Source: JAGQZY01 sp964588335
GTDB lineage: Bacteria > Bdellovibrionota > Bdellovibrionia > Bdellovibrionales > JAGQZY01
Reading direction: 5' to 3'
Length of the DNA: 64,000 nt
Assembly (NCBI GenBank): GCA_964588335.1
Contig: CAZPOV010000005.1
Location: forward strand, 130,331 to 194,330
In this document: positions 44,105 through 53,164 of the stretch, in pieces
Numbering within the stretch: position 1 is the stretch's first letter
Layout: the number at the start of each line of letters is the position of its first letter
Program-made: the position numbers and the translations under genes
Notes under the pieces: generated by a model
What the model saw: the letters and a program-made list of their open reading frames with translations, nothing else
What the model was told of the DNA's origin: nothing
Database searches by the model: none

Positions 44105-45663
44105 TGAACAAATGGCTTTCAATAGTTCTTATTGTGACTTTCTCTGGTGTTGCTTCTGGGCAGCAGACATCGACCTTTGAGAAAAAAATGTACAATATTT
44201 ACAAGCAGTCTTACAGCGAAGAGATCAGTGATGAGCGCTGGGCCGGATATCTCACCGGAGTGGGTAACCGCACTTACAGTGTGCGTCCGGGTGATACTCT
44301 TTGGGATTTAAGTGTCGTGTTTTTCGGAGATGGGCTGTTTTGGTCTAAAATATGGTCCTACAACGAAAAGTTAACCAATCCACATTTGCTCTCTGTGGGG
44401 CAGACTATTCGCTTTTTTACGGGCTCTGTTGAAGAGGCTCCTGGAATTTCTGTTGGTCCCGAAGGAGAGCCCCTGGATGATCCAGCCCTTGCTGAAGGGA
44501 TGACTGATAATGATTCCGAGACCAGCGACGATGATGGTTTGCCTCAAAATTTACCAGAAGGATTTAAAGAGATTGTTTCCAGTTCTGGTGACGGACAGGC
44601 AACTGAAAAAATCACTGTCGACATGGAAGGGGAAACCGTTGGATCGGTGGCTCTCAACGGACCTTCCAATCAGGCGGCGCAGAACACTCAGCCTGTGGTG
44701 CCTCAATCTCGTCTTTATCCTGGAGCCCCTTCGATTCCACCGCCGTCGCGTCTGATCAAGCCGGTTTTAAAGGTTTTGCCCAACACATTTGCTGACAGCG
44801 ATTCCTACGACAAATCTCAGTACGATGAAAAGGGAATCAGCTTTGATGTTCGGCCGCCGGTGCGAGTGAATCCATTGTTTGTGGCGCACTCCTTTTTGTA
44901 TGGTCGGAGTGCTCAGAAATATCCTAACATCGGACGTATTGTTGAGTCTGAGGACAAAACCAAACTGGTGGGCCAAAATCAAAAAGTCTATATTGAATCA
45001 AAAGCCGAGCTCGATATTGGTGAGCGCCTAACGGTCATGGGACTGGATTATCCGTTCGATCGTAACGGTGTCATTGGCGATGTTATTCAATATCAGGGCA
45101 CTGTCGAAATCACCGAAAAGATTCGCGACAGTATCTATCGTGGAACGATCATAAAAAGTCTTTCTGGCATTGAAGGGTATCCTTGGATTTCTAGAGAGGT
45201 GATTCCAACATTCACCGACGATTATGTCGGTCGGCCGAACTCGACCAAACTGCAAGTGATCGGTGGCGGACGCGACAATGTGACTCGATTTTACGGACAA
45301 AGTGACGTGATTTTCATTCAAGGTGGAACCAACAGTGGTGTGCGGGTTGGTGATATCATGGGTATTTACAAGCGACGGGATCTTCGCTACGGCACAACCA
45401 CAGTCGATCGCACGCCCGTACCGATTGGGCATATCAAGGTTTTTCGAGCCGAACCCAAGCTTTCATCAGCCTTTGTCATCAGTTCTGATGATGCGATTGT
45501 TCCTGGTGATGAAACCGGGCCGCCTATTATTGTGGAAGCTGTGACGACAAAATCAGAAAAAGAAGACCTCAATTCCATTGAAACCGGCTTGGACTTCAAT
45601 TCAGATACCACCATGGAAGTTGAAGACGATTTTTCCAACGAATTCGAATCCGAGATCGAGTGA
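44104..45663 (+). CDS. LysM-domain secreted protein
   Basis: A 519-residue exported protein: signal peptide (cleavage ~19, VASG-QQ), then a LysM peptidoglycan-binding domain (~59-100, YSVRPGDTLWDLSVVFFGDGLFWSKIWSYNEKLTNPHLLSVGQTIRF). An acidic, Pro/Ser-rich linker (~105-215) precedes a beta-rich C-terminal region (~235-490) with repeated SH3-like or barrel-like segments (e.g. GERLTVMGLDYPF, GVRVGDIMGIYKRRD), ending in an acidic tail. Similar LysM proteins with this C-terminus occur across Bdellovibrionota-like genomes; function unknown. Paired with the upstream lipoprotein. No catalytic residues recognised; a cell-wall structural or trafficking role is inferred. Confidence 0.75.
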   Translation: MNKWLSIVLIVTFSGVASGQQTSTFEKKMYNIYKQSYSEEISDERWAGYLTGVGNRTYSVRPGDTLWDLSVVFFGDGLFWSKIWSYNEKLTNPHLLSVGQTIRFFTGSVEEAPGISVGPEGEPLDDPALAEGMTDNDSETSDDDGLPQNLPEGFKEIVSSSGDGQATEKITVDMEGETVGSVALNGPSNQAAQNTQPVVPQSRLYPGAPSIPPPSRLIKPVLKVLPNTFADSDSYDKSQYDEKGISFDVRPPVRVNPLFVAHSFLYGRSAQKYPNIGRIVESEDKTKLVGQNQKVYIESKAELDIGERLTVMGLDYPFDRNGVIGDVIQYQGTVEITEKIRDSIYRGTIIKSLSGIEGYPWISREVIPTFTDDYVGRPNSTKLQVIGGGRDNVTRFYGQSDVIFIQGGTNSGVRVGDIMGIYKRRDLRYGTTTVDRTPVPIGHIKVFRAEPKLSSAFVISSDDAIVPGDETGPPIIVEAVTTKSEKEDLNSIETGLDFNSDTTMEVEDDFSNEFESEIE

Positions 45664-45793
45664 TCGTCTAATCTTTCGCCTTTAAATTTCTTTTTCCACT
45701 TTTATTTTCTTGGAGTCATCGTATCGGCGACGGCCCATCCTTTAAAAGTTCGAAGACCGTACCGAAACCGCTGTACGAGGATTCAATGACCTT

Positions 45794-46501
45794 TTGCTTG
45801 GTCTGCCTTTCTTGCAGTCGATGGGTATGAAAAAACTAAGACCGTGCGATACAGAGTTTCCTCTTCCTTTTAAAGCCCTGGCCAAGCCTCCAGGCAGCAT
45901 CTACCTGCAAGGTGATCGGAATGTCTTAGGTCACCCTATGATTGCAGTGGTTGGGGCACGTGATGTTAAACCTTGGGTTCTTGAATGGATTGAAAACGAG
46001 CTGGGACCAGCCTTGAAGAGCACGAACGTGGGGATTGTTAGTGGGGGTGCTCGTGGTGTCGACCAAGCTTGCCATCGTCTAGCCATTCGCAACAATCTTC
46101 CGACTTTGGTGGTCTTGCCGAGTGGCCTTGCTAGGATCTACCCACAAAACATTCAGAGCTGGAGTCAGCGGCAGAAGGTTCTGTTTCTAACAGAATACGA
46201 AAATTTGCAGGCCATGCGCAAACACCACTTTTACTTACGTAATCGCCTTATTGTGGCCTTAAGTCCTTTAACTCTTGTCATTCAAGCCAAAGAGAAAAGT
46301 GGAACCATGATCAGTGCTGCATTTGCTATGGAACAAGGAAAGACGGTGGCCAGCTTACCAGGGGTACCATCGGACCCCAGTTTTGGTGGCAACAACCAGC
46401 TGCTTTACGACGGCGCCGCCATGATTCGAGATCGAAAAGACCTTGAAGTTCTTATCAATTCCAGTTTTTACGTAAAAGAACCAAGCCTGCCGGCAACATG
46501 A
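45794..46501 (+). CDS. dprA: Short DprA/Smf-family DNA-processing protein
   Basis: A 235-residue protein (225 if translation starts at ATG 45821) with the DprA Rossmann fold: IYLQGDRNVLGHPMIAVVGARDVKPW, VGIVSGGARGVDQACHRLAI (family SGxARGID), VVLPSGLARIYPQ, FYLRNRLIVALSPLTLVIQAKEKSGTMISAAFAMEQGKTVASLPGVP and FGGNNQLLYDGA. DprA loads RecA on incoming single-stranded DNA in transformation. Ordinary DprA is ~300-370 residues; here the N-terminal SAM and C-terminal winged-helix domains are missing. The start is uncertain (TTG 45794 with GAGGA 12 nt upstream). Its end overlaps the convergent lptF gene by 47 bp. Confidence 0.82.
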   Translation: MLGLPFLQSMGMKKLRPCDTEFPLPFKALAKPPGSIYLQGDRNVLGHPMIAVVGARDVKPWVLEWIENELGPALKSTNVGIVSGGARGVDQACHRLAIRNNLPTLVVLPSGLARIYPQNIQSWSQRQKVLFLTEYENLQAMRKHHFYLRNRLIVALSPLTLVIQAKEKSGTMISAAFAMEQGKTVASLPGVPSDPSFGGNNQLLYDGAAMIRDRKDLEVLINSSFYVKEPSLPAT

Positions 46502-47552
46502 TAAAAGCGGGGAGCCAAGCCGTGAACCAAATGGGAACACTGGGAGACTTCACAAGACTGTTGCCGATAATAAAAAGAATCCAATAAGCAACAATCACTC
46601 CAACACTGATGACACCGCCTCCGGATTTCCCGGAACGACTGTTGGTTCGGCAACCCAGTCCGATGCCGATAAGTACGAAAAGAATGCAGGCAAACGACAA
46701 AGCGAATCGTTTGTGCCATTCGTATTTGTACTGTCGCCATTTCTTTTTATCTTCGGTTTCTTTTAGAAGTTTTTTGAGGTCGTTGTAAGTCAAACTGTTG
46801 ATCGATTTGTCTCGTGTTTTTTTGTTGGTGGGCTCAATAATCTGCAGGTCGTAGGTGTCAAAGTGGATCTTGGTGTGGCCTTCGTCGGCAATCTTATGAA
46901 TGTCACCGTTGGTTAGGCGAACAAAGGCCTTGTAGGAGTTAAAGCTTTTTTCACTGACGATCTTACCCTTTTCAGAAATAATAGTGGTTGGGCTGTCTTC
47001 ATTTCTTTCATCATAGATAAAAACCTTTTCAAGTTCGTCAGTCTCTTCATTGATGCTATTGGCGTAGACCACCAGATTGAAGAATCCAGAAAAGGTTCCC
47101 TCGCCTATTCGAGATACGATTTTTGAATTTCCAATGTCGGTGATTAAGACCTCGAACTGGCGGTTGCCCCAGGGACCTACTTTAAATGAGGTGTAGCCCG
47201 AAACAATGGCGACCACAACCCCTAAAACCAAACCCGGAAAGACGATCGGCCACATGCTAAGGCCCAGGGATTTGAAGGCAATAATTTCAGAATCGCCGGA
47301 CAAGCGATTGTAAGACAGCACGATGGCAAATATTAAACTCATAGGTAGGATAGCTGGCAAAAAGCTAATCGATAAATACGACAGCAGGTGGACAAGAGTC
47401 CGTATACTCACATCGTGCTGTAAAAGAGTATCGGTGAGTTTTAAAACTTGAAATAATAGGAGGATCGAGACAAAGCTAATGACGCCAACGAAGAAAGTTG
47501 GCACCATTTCAGATAGTAAATAATAAAAGACTAATTTAAACCGTCTAACCAC
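46455..47552 (-). CDS. LptF/LptG-family LPS export permease
   Basis: A 365-residue YjgP/YjgQ-type protein with three N-terminal TMs, a large periplasmic beta-jellyroll (~125-260) and three C-terminal TMs. FLPAILPMSLIFAIVLSYNRLSGDSEIIAFKSLGLS is the signature coupling-helix segment that contacts LptB, and WHKRFALSFACILFVLIGIGLGCR opens the C-terminal half. It extracts LPS from the inner membrane with LptB and a partner permease. Whether it is LptF or LptG cannot be decided, as the partner is not in the window. GTG start, GAGGGA directly upstream. Followed (on its own strand upstream) by kdsA, 40 bp away. Confidence 0.88.
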   Translation of the reverse strand: MVRRFKLVFYYLLSEMVPTFFVGVISFVSILLLFQVLKLTDTLLQHDVSIRTLVHLLSYLSISFLPAILPMSLIFAIVLSYNRLSGDSEIIAFKSLGLSMWPIVFPGLVLGVVVAIVSGYTSFKVGPWGNRQFEVLITDIGNSKIVSRIGEGTFSGFFNLVVYANSINEETDELEKVFIYDERNEDSPTTIISEKGKIVSEKSFNSYKAFVRLTNGDIHKIADEGHTKIHFDTYDLQIIEPTNKKTRDKSINSLTYNDLKKLLKETEDKKKWRQYKYEWHKRFALSFACILFVLIGIGLGCRTNSRSGKSGGGVISVGVIVAYWILFIIGNSLVKSPSVPIWFTAWLPAFIMLPAGLVLLRKNWN

Positions 47553-47592
47553 AATCCCTCAAAGTAAAACAGAGGGGAGGGTTCCCCCCCGT

Positions 47593-48489
47593 TTATAGGG
47601 TCATTGTACCGACATTTTCTGGTTTTTGAATAGCTTTGCGCACATTTATGGCCTGTTTCACTAGATTTTCAAAGTGGCTGAGGCGCAACTGTGAGGCCGC
47701 ATCACATTTCGCTGTCATTGGGTCGGGATGCGTCTCGATGAACAGAGCATCAGTTCCAGCAGCGACAGACGCTAAAGTAAGATGAGGCACAAAGCGAGGC
47801 TCTCCACCATCTGGGTCGGCACTACTGATTCCATACAAACGAATAATGTGAGTGGAATCAAAACAAACTGGTGCTCCCAACTGTTGCATGATTGGAATAG
47901 AGCGTATGTCAGCAACCAAACGGTTGTAACCAAAACAAGCTCCACGCTCAGTCAGTAGAACGTTTTTGTTGCCAGTGGAATTGATTTTTCCAAGCACTCC
48001 AGCCATGCCCTCTGGGGCTAGAAACTGGCCTTTTTTAACATTGATCGCTTTACCGGTTTTTCCGCATTCAACGGCCATTGAAGTCTGCTGACACATATAG
48101 GCCGGAATTTGTAAAACATCGACGTGTTCAGCGGTTGGAGCCACATCTTCGGTGCGATGGACATCGGTTAATACAGGCATCTGAAATTCTTTCCTGATAT
48201 CTGAAAGCGTTTTTAAGCCGTCTTCCATCAAAGGACCCTTCCAATTTCCAACAGCACCACGATTGTCTTTCTCGTAAGAGCTTTTAAAAATAATTCCGAT
48301 TCCTAATCTCTGACTGATTTCAGCTAGAGCTTTGGCTGTATTAAAAGCCATTTCGCGGTTGTCGATCACACATGGTCCAGCGATGACAGCCAGGTCCTGT
48401 CCCGATCCAATTTTAATCTCGTTGCTCCCAACTGAGACGCTAAAACTTCTTTCGGGGAGTATTATTTCCTCGACTCTTTGCTTTTCCAT
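47593..48489 (-). CDS. kdsA: 3-deoxy-D-manno-octulosonate 8-phosphate synthase
   Basis: A 298-residue KDO8P synthase, condensing arabinose-5-phosphate with PEP for the LPS inner core. Conserved blocks: VIAGPCVID, FKSSYEKDNRGA, MPVLTDVHRTEDV, VLQIPAYMCQQTS (with the Cys seen in metal-dependent enzymes), NVKKGQFLAPEGM, CFDSTHIIRLYG and FIETHPDPMTAKCDAASQL. A Cys after LTERGACFGYN and in the MCQQ segment make the metallo-type plausible. About 15-20 residues longer than E. coli KdsA at the N-terminus. GGAGGATAC Shine-Dalgarno. Probably co-transcribed with the LptF-type permease that follows; both serve LPS. Confidence 0.95.
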   Translation of the reverse strand: MEKQRVEEIILPERSFSVSVGSNEIKIGSGQDLAVIAGPCVIDNREMAFNTAKALAEISQRLGIGIIFKSSYEKDNRGAVGNWKGPLMEDGLKTLSDIRKEFQMPVLTDVHRTEDVAPTAEHVDVLQIPAYMCQQTSMAVECGKTGKAINVKKGQFLAPEGMAGVLGKINSTGNKNVLLTERGACFGYNRLVADIRSIPIMQQLGAPVCFDSTHIIRLYGISSADPDGGEPRFVPHLTLASVAAGTDALFIETHPDPMTAKCDAASQLRLSHFENLVKQAINVRKAIQKPENVGTMTL

Positions 48490-48579
48490 GTATCCTCCAA
48501 CATGTTTATTTCCTTAAGAATTCCGTATCATTCTTGCAATTGCGCGTCAATCTTCCCTTGTCCCAGAAAGGGGGAGTTT

Positions 48580-48608
48580 TTGACCCTAGGGTGAAAAAAA
48601 GAGACAAT
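48580..48608 (+). promoter_or_regulatory. Sigma-70-type promoter, predicted leaderless
   Basis: TTGACC (48580-48585), ideal 17-nt spacer, GACAAT (48603-48608). ATG 48615 begins exactly 7 nt after the hexamer and no Shine-Dalgarno precedes it. Confidence 0.7.
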
Positions 48609-48614
48609 GACCCT

Positions 48615-49637
48615 ATGGCCGCAAAAATAATGCTCGTAATCGACAATAAAGATGATCAAGACTTCATGGAAAAGGTTCTTCTCCGTTTACAATACGACGT
48701 CATTTCCATGAAAAATGGCCGCGACTTGTCGGAGCAATTGATCGACCATTTTCCCGATGTGGTCTTTGCTTCGACCTTGGGGAGAAACGCAAAAATTCTT
48801 AATGCCTTAGGTAAAATCAAAGAAATCCGTGGGAAGCCGAAATTGGTCTTCGTTAAGATGAAAAATGAGAAGAACACTTTGACGCCCACCCAAAAAGAAA
48901 TCATTGATGGGACAATCTATACGCCCGTGGATCCGTTCAAACTCATCGATCTTTTGGCGCAAACCACAGACATTGATAAAATTGAATTGCGCAGACGTTA
49001 CAATGAGATGCTGGCAAGCGACCGTGGTAGCCGCGGCAAAACCAACAATAATGGCGAGGTTGAAGTGTCTGATTCAGCTGACCCTAAAACTCGCTCAAAT
49101 AATACCGATGGGCCTGTTTCGAAAAACAAGAAAAACAAAAAAGACGACTACGGACAGACCCAAGTCATTGGAAAACATCGTGCTTCGACAAAGACTGAAG
49201 TTCAAAAAGAAGATCCCGACTATTACGGCACGGTGAATCCTGAAGATATTTCAGAGGAATCGAAATCGACTCGCAAAAAAGGCGAGAGTGAAGCGGCCAC
49301 CAATGGCAAGACTTCCGTGCAAGAGGAGACTGGCGGAGTCGAATCGGGGGCGACGGCCGACGACGTTATCGAAAGGCAAGAGGCTGCCGCGACCACTGCG
49401 ACCCCAAAAACCAACACCTTGCTTCACGATCCGAAACGGAAGCGCAAGTATGATGAGATCACCGCTAGGTTAAAAGCAGAGGGCGACCAACCAACGCCAA
49501 TGGATGTGCAAAAACTGCGTGAAAAACAGAGAGCTCAGGCACAAGAAGTATCAGAAGATGAGACGATAAAAAACAATAGAAAACACTTTCTAAAAACCTT
49601 ATTTTCTATTTCTCCAGAAAGCGTCGTTAAAAAATAA
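48615..49637 (+). CDS. Degenerate receiver-domain protein with charged disordered tail
   Basis: A 340-residue cytosolic protein. Residues ~1-120 resemble a CheY-like receiver (KIMLVIDNKDDQDFMEKVLLRLQYDVISMKNGRDLSEQL..FPDVVFAS..); the acidic pair after beta-1 is there (DNKDD), but the phospho-acceptor position at the end of beta-3 reads FAS instead of LxD, so it cannot be phosphorylated normally. The following helices (KPKLVFVKMKN..IIDGTIYTPVDPFKLIDLL) keep the K..P order of receivers. The C-terminal ~200 residues are highly charged, low complexity and probably disordered. ATG 48615 was chosen over the longer frame for the domain start and the promoter spacing. Output and partners unknown. Confidence 0.65.
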   Translation: MAAKIMLVIDNKDDQDFMEKVLLRLQYDVISMKNGRDLSEQLIDHFPDVVFASTLGRNAKILNALGKIKEIRGKPKLVFVKMKNEKNTLTPTQKEIIDGTIYTPVDPFKLIDLLAQTTDIDKIELRRRYNEMLASDRGSRGKTNNNGEVEVSDSADPKTRSNNTDGPVSKNKKNKKDDYGQTQVIGKHRASTKTEVQKEDPDYYGTVNPEDISEESKSTRKKGESEAATNGKTSVQEETGGVESGATADDVIERQEAAATTATPKTNTLLHDPKRKRKYDEITARLKAEGDQPTPMDVQKLREKQRAQAQEVSEDETIKNNRKHFLKTLFSISPESVVKK

Positions 49638-49642
49638 CCGAC

Positions 49643-51577
49643 TTATTTTTTAAATAGGGAACCGACAACATCTTTAAGGTCGAGTTGCATGATATTGGTC
49701 ATTCCGCCTTTGCGGCCACCAGCCAATTGGCTGAGCTCTCGACGGGCACTGATAAATCCATTATCGATGCTTAAAGCTGTATTAAAATACTTTCGGCTTT
49801 TCTCTCTGTCGCCAAGGAGATTATAAAATAATCCGCGACAGTGATAATAAGCAGCCGAGTCCCTAGCTTCAATAGGAATTTGATTCAGACGTTTGTCAAT
49901 ATCGGCCATGAAGGCCTCGCTCAGCTGCTTCACCAATTTCATTTCTACCCAACAAAGGTGAGTTCGAATTTCTGGCGAGTTGGGATTCAGCTTAATAGCT
50001 TTTTGTAAAGTATGACGAGCTTGCGAGAACTGCCCCTTGTTGACAAGGTTTCTGGCCTGGTCGAACAATTGATCACCCTGCATTAGCATCTCAGACTGTC
50101 CAGCCTCTAGACGATCCAAGTAGGCCTTCTTCTTATCTTCTTTTTTGAGAGTATCGTATGCCACCTGAATTTTCTCAAAAACTTTCTCGGAAAGTTCTTT
50201 GATTTGAGGTGGGGCGTTTTTTGACAGTTTGTCTGGGTGAAGAACTTTTGCCAAATCAAAATAGGCCTTTTTAATATCGCCGTCTTTAGCACTGCGACTC
50301 ACACCCAGGCGTTCAAAAAAGTTTTTGTTCTCCAATTCATGTTCGAGCTTCTGTAGACGCTTGGCCTGATGAGAGAAATTCAAAGTTTTATGAGAATTGC
50401 TAATCTCGACGTAACCCATGATATTAAAAAAGTGAATGAGGCGTAAGACACTGGCTTCAATGCTTGAGTTATTGGTTAACAATTCCTCTAAGCTGGTGCC
50501 TCGCGACAATTGTCCCTCAATTGAAGGAAGGGTGCGTGAAACAAAGGGAAAAATTCGTGCTTTATTAATTTCCTCACTCTTCTCTTGATCAAACTCAATA
50601 AGGTTTTGACTTAATGGGAGATAGTGGGTTTTTAGCCAATCTTCGCGCATAGTGTTTTCGATTGTATCCAACATAAACTGATTGAAGTCGTTATCGTCGA
50701 TCGTCGCAATGGTAGCGATGTCTTCTGATTTTACAAAATTCAATTCCATTTGTGAGTCGGCAATCAGACGTTTTAAACGCCACACCAGCTGCTCTTTTAA
50801 AACAATGTTGATGGCGTGGGGACTGACGTAGTTGTTTTCAACTAAATACTGTCCGATGCGTTTATTGTTGGCATTGCCATCGAGGGCTTCATTCAAGTCG
50901 GCACGGTCAAGATAGCCTTGTTCCACAAGAAGCAGCCCTAGCAGGGATGCCTCATTTTTAATGTTCACCTGGACAATTTTACCTTTAGAAAGCCCGACTC
51001 CAGCGATATCGCCGTTGGTACAAGCGATATTCAAATGTCCGGTAGCCTTGGTGTCCATTAAAATTTTAAAGACCCAGGGTAAATCAAAGTTGTGCAAGCC
51101 TTCAGAGTTGTTGATGAGCTTGATCAATTTACGGGTTTTTATTTCTCGATCCAGATAAAGGCGAACCAATGGATTAAAACCATCTTCGTCTTCATCGACA
51201 CCACTGAATAGGCCCTCCAATTTATCGACGAATTTCTTCAAATCAATGGGTTTGGTTAGAAAGGCTTTGGCTTCAGACTTTTTCACAGCCGAGTTAATAA
51301 ACTGCTTGTCTTTAAAGATTCCGCTGATCAGGTAAATATGGGGCTCCCCCGTCATCTGAGCTTTAATTCTTTTTACCAGCTCCAGCCCATTCATTTTGGG
51401 AAGCATGCAGTCGACAATCAGTACGTGGACATCTTGCAGCTTCGTGTAGCTCAGGGCCTCAGCTGGCGTGTGGACCATATAGCAGCGAAATCCCACTTTG
51501 GTAATCGCGCGCTTTAAGCTTTCGCTAAAACTTTTGTCATCGTCTATAATTAGAACATTGTAATCCTGATAACCCAT
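49643..51577 (-). CDS. Response regulator fused to PATAN, DnaJ and TPR domains
   Basis: A 644-residue multidomain protein: REC (~6-125; acidic DDD 12-14, phospho-acceptor Asp56 in LIVDCMLPKMNG, Lys109 in FLTKP), PATAN/DUF4388-type region (~162-330; TGHLNIACTNGDIAGVGLSKGKIVQVNIKNEASLLGLLLVEQGYLD), a linker, a J domain (~419-490; HPD at 447-449), and a C-terminal TPR region (~500-625). The J domain suggests recruitment of DnaK to a phosphorylation-controlled client; PATAN-containing response regulators occur in motility and development pathways. No DNA-binding domain. ATG 51577 is divergent from trxA over a 65-bp gap. No histidine kinase gene is nearby. Confidence 0.85.
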   Translation of the reverse strand: MGYQDYNVLIIDDDKSFSESLKRAITKVGFRCYMVHTPAEALSYTKLQDVHVLIVDCMLPKMNGLELVKRIKAQMTGEPHIYLISGIFKDKQFINSAVKKSEAKAFLTKPIDLKKFVDKLEGLFSGVDEDEDGFNPLVRLYLDREIKTRKLIKLINNSEGLHNFDLPWVFKILMDTKATGHLNIACTNGDIAGVGLSKGKIVQVNIKNEASLLGLLLVEQGYLDRADLNEALDGNANNKRIGQYLVENNYVSPHAINIVLKEQLVWRLKRLIADSQMELNFVKSEDIATIATIDDNDFNQFMLDTIENTMREDWLKTHYLPLSQNLIEFDQEKSEEINKARIFPFVSRTLPSIEGQLSRGTSLEELLTNNSSIEASVLRLIHFFNIMGYVEISNSHKTLNFSHQAKRLQKLEHELENKNFFERLGVSRSAKDGDIKKAYFDLAKVLHPDKLSKNAPPQIKELSEKVFEKIQVAYDTLKKEDKKKAYLDRLEAGQSEMLMQGDQLFDQARNLVNKGQFSQARHTLQKAIKLNPNSPEIRTHLCWVEMKLVKQLSEAFMADIDKRLNQIPIEARDSAAYYHCRGLFYNLLGDREKSRKYFNTALSIDNGFISARRELSQLAGGRKGGMTNIMQLDLKDVVGSLFKK

Positions 51578-51642
51578 TACTTGACTATCGGCAAAATGAC
51601 CGCAGATTTAAAGGGTAATATGAATCTTTAAAAGGAGGTTTT

Positions 51643-51963
51643 ATGGAACCTATCCATACGTCTGACTCTAATTTCGAAAATGATGTCCTAAAGTCTAGTA
51701 CTCCAGTTCTGGTCGACTTTTGGGCGACTTGGTGTGGTCCCTGTAAGGCCCTGGCTCCGAAACTTGATGAAATTGCTAAGGAATATGAAGGCAAGATCAC
51801 AGTAGCGAAAGTCGATATTGACCAAAATAAAGAAACTCCCAGCAATTATGGAGTTCGAGGTGTGCCCACTCTCGCTTTATTTAAAGATGGCAAAGTGGTT
51901 GATCAAATCGTTGGCAATCATCCAAAAGACAACATCACAGCTCTTTTAGATAAGCACCTTTAA
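51643..51963 (+). CDS. trxA: Thioredoxin
   Basis: A 106-residue thioredoxin with active site WCGPC (~30-34) and cis-Pro76 region GVPTLALFKDGKVVDQIVG. Standard length and fold, with the buried Asp in VLVDFWATWCGPCK. It reduces cytosolic disulphides with thioredoxin reductase. Strong Shine-Dalgarno AAAGGAGGT 6 nt upstream. TTGACT at 51581 may be part of its promoter but no good -10 was found at proper spacing. Confidence 0.97.
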   Translation: MEPIHTSDSNFENDVLKSSTPVLVDFWATWCGPCKALAPKLDEIAKEYEGKITVAKVDIDQNKETPSNYGVRGVPTLALFKDGKVVDQIVGNHPKDNITALLDKHL

Positions 51964-51981
51964 TTCTTAAAACAAGGAATC

Positions 51982-52018
51982 GGCCCCAGTGAGTCTGGGG
52001 TCCCTTCGTCGTTTTTCT
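51982..52018. terminator. Terminator between trxA and rodA
   Basis: Stem GGCCCCAG/CTGGGGTC (51982-51989 with 51995-52002; one G-U), 5-nt loop, followed after 9 nt by T-rich GTTTTTCTCTATTTTT. Serves trxA. Confidence 0.6.
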
Positions 52019-52042
52019 CTATTTTTCTTTAAATTCAGTGGG

Positions 52043-53164
52043 TTAGAACATAAACCGTCGGCTGCCCACCGATGCGACGATGCCCAAAGAGGTCATGAAT
52101 GTGACCATACTCGATCCTCCATAGGACAACAAAGGCAGTGGCACGCCCACAATCGGCAACAAACCAGCCACCATTCCTATATTGATCACCAGGTGCCAGA
52201 AAATAAAAGCGGCCACACCCACGCAAATAAGAGCCCCGGCGCGATCGCCACAATCTCGGGCAATATTTAAAATTATCACGAGTAGAACCAAAAAGGTCAT
52301 GAGAGTGATCAGGCCTCCAATAAAACCAAACTCTTCGCTGAGAACACAGAAAATAAAATCCGAGTGGCGCTCCGGTAAAAACTGCAGTTGGTTCTGTGAG
52401 CCATCGCGATAGCCTCGTCCCAGAATTTGACCACTACCAATGGCAATTTTAGCTTGGATACTGTTGTAACCAGTGCCGCGCGGATCTCGTTCGGGATTTA
52501 AGAAATTGCGAATTCGATTTTTTTGATAGGGTTTTAAGGCGTAGCTCCAAGCCGCTGGAAGTGAGATAGCTAGTACCGCTAAGCCGGTCAATAAAACACG
52601 CCGTCGAACTTTTAAAAAAAGGATCATCGACGAAGGGATCGCCAACAAGAGTATCGCAGTTCCTAAATCGGGCTGTTTTGCTGTCAGCAAAAATGGAATG
52701 CCCAGAATCAGACCGGGTTTGATCAAGTCTTTGTAATCAAAGTTTTCCAGTTTGTGCCGGGCGAGAAAGCCAGCCATAAATAGAATCAGAAAAAACTTCA
52801 TAGATTCGGAAGGTTGATAATTAAAAACCATAAGATCCAGCCAGCGGCGTGATCCATAAATCCGTTTCCCAATCACCAACACCAGCATCAAAGCAATCAA
52901 GTTCATCCAGTAAAAGGCCGGAGAAAAGCGAATCAAGTGTTTGTAGTCAATTCGGGAAACCACGAGAAAAGCTCCCCAGCCAATGCTTATCCAAATCAAT
53001 TGTGAGCGAAAAACTCCGGTGAGGTGATCGGTGGAGTAAGCCGCACTGTAAAGGTTGATGATACCAATGATTTGCAAAACAAAAATCACTAAAGCAAAGT
53101 CCCAATTGAACTTTTTCAGAGCGGTACGGCTTTCAATTTTTAAATCAAGACTTTGGCTTAGCAT
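52043..53164 (-). CDS. rodA: Rod-shape SEDS glycosyltransferase RodA
   Basis: A 373-residue FtsW/RodA/SpoVE polymerase with about ten TMs. Family segments: IGWGAFLVVSRIDYKHL, GSRRWLDLMVFNYQPSESMKFFLILFMAGFLA (catalytic-region Asp/Arg), KQPDLGTAILLLAIPSSMI (conserved QPDLGT), IQAKIAIGSGQILGRGYRDGSQNQLQFLPERHSDFIFCVLSEEFGF and GVPLPLLSYGGSSM. It polymerises lipid II with PBP2 in lateral wall growth. ATG 53164 was preferred to a TTG four codons upstream. It overlaps the PBP2 stop by 20 bp as the last gene of mreC-mreD-mrdA-rodA. Confidence 0.95.
   Translation of the reverse strand: MLSQSLDLKIESRTALKKFNWDFALVIFVLQIIGIINLYSAAYSTDHLTGVFRSQLIWISIGWGAFLVVSRIDYKHLIRFSPAFYWMNLIALMLVLVIGKRIYGSRRWLDLMVFNYQPSESMKFFLILFMAGFLARHKLENFDYKDLIKPGLILGIPFLLTAKQPDLGTAILLLAIPSSMILFLKVRRRVLLTGLAVLAISLPAAWSYALKPYQKNRIRNFLNPERDPRGTGYNSIQAKIAIGSGQILGRGYRDGSQNQLQFLPERHSDFIFCVLSEEFGFIGGLITLMTFLVLLVIILNIARDCGDRAGALICVGVAAFIFWHLVINIGMVAGLLPIVGVPLPLLSYGGSSMVTFMTSLGIVASVGSRRFMF

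Noticed and set aside
46526..46556. GCCGATAA-like string inside the lptF gene
   Set aside because: It is within coding sequence, has no -35 at the right distance and no gene follows it.
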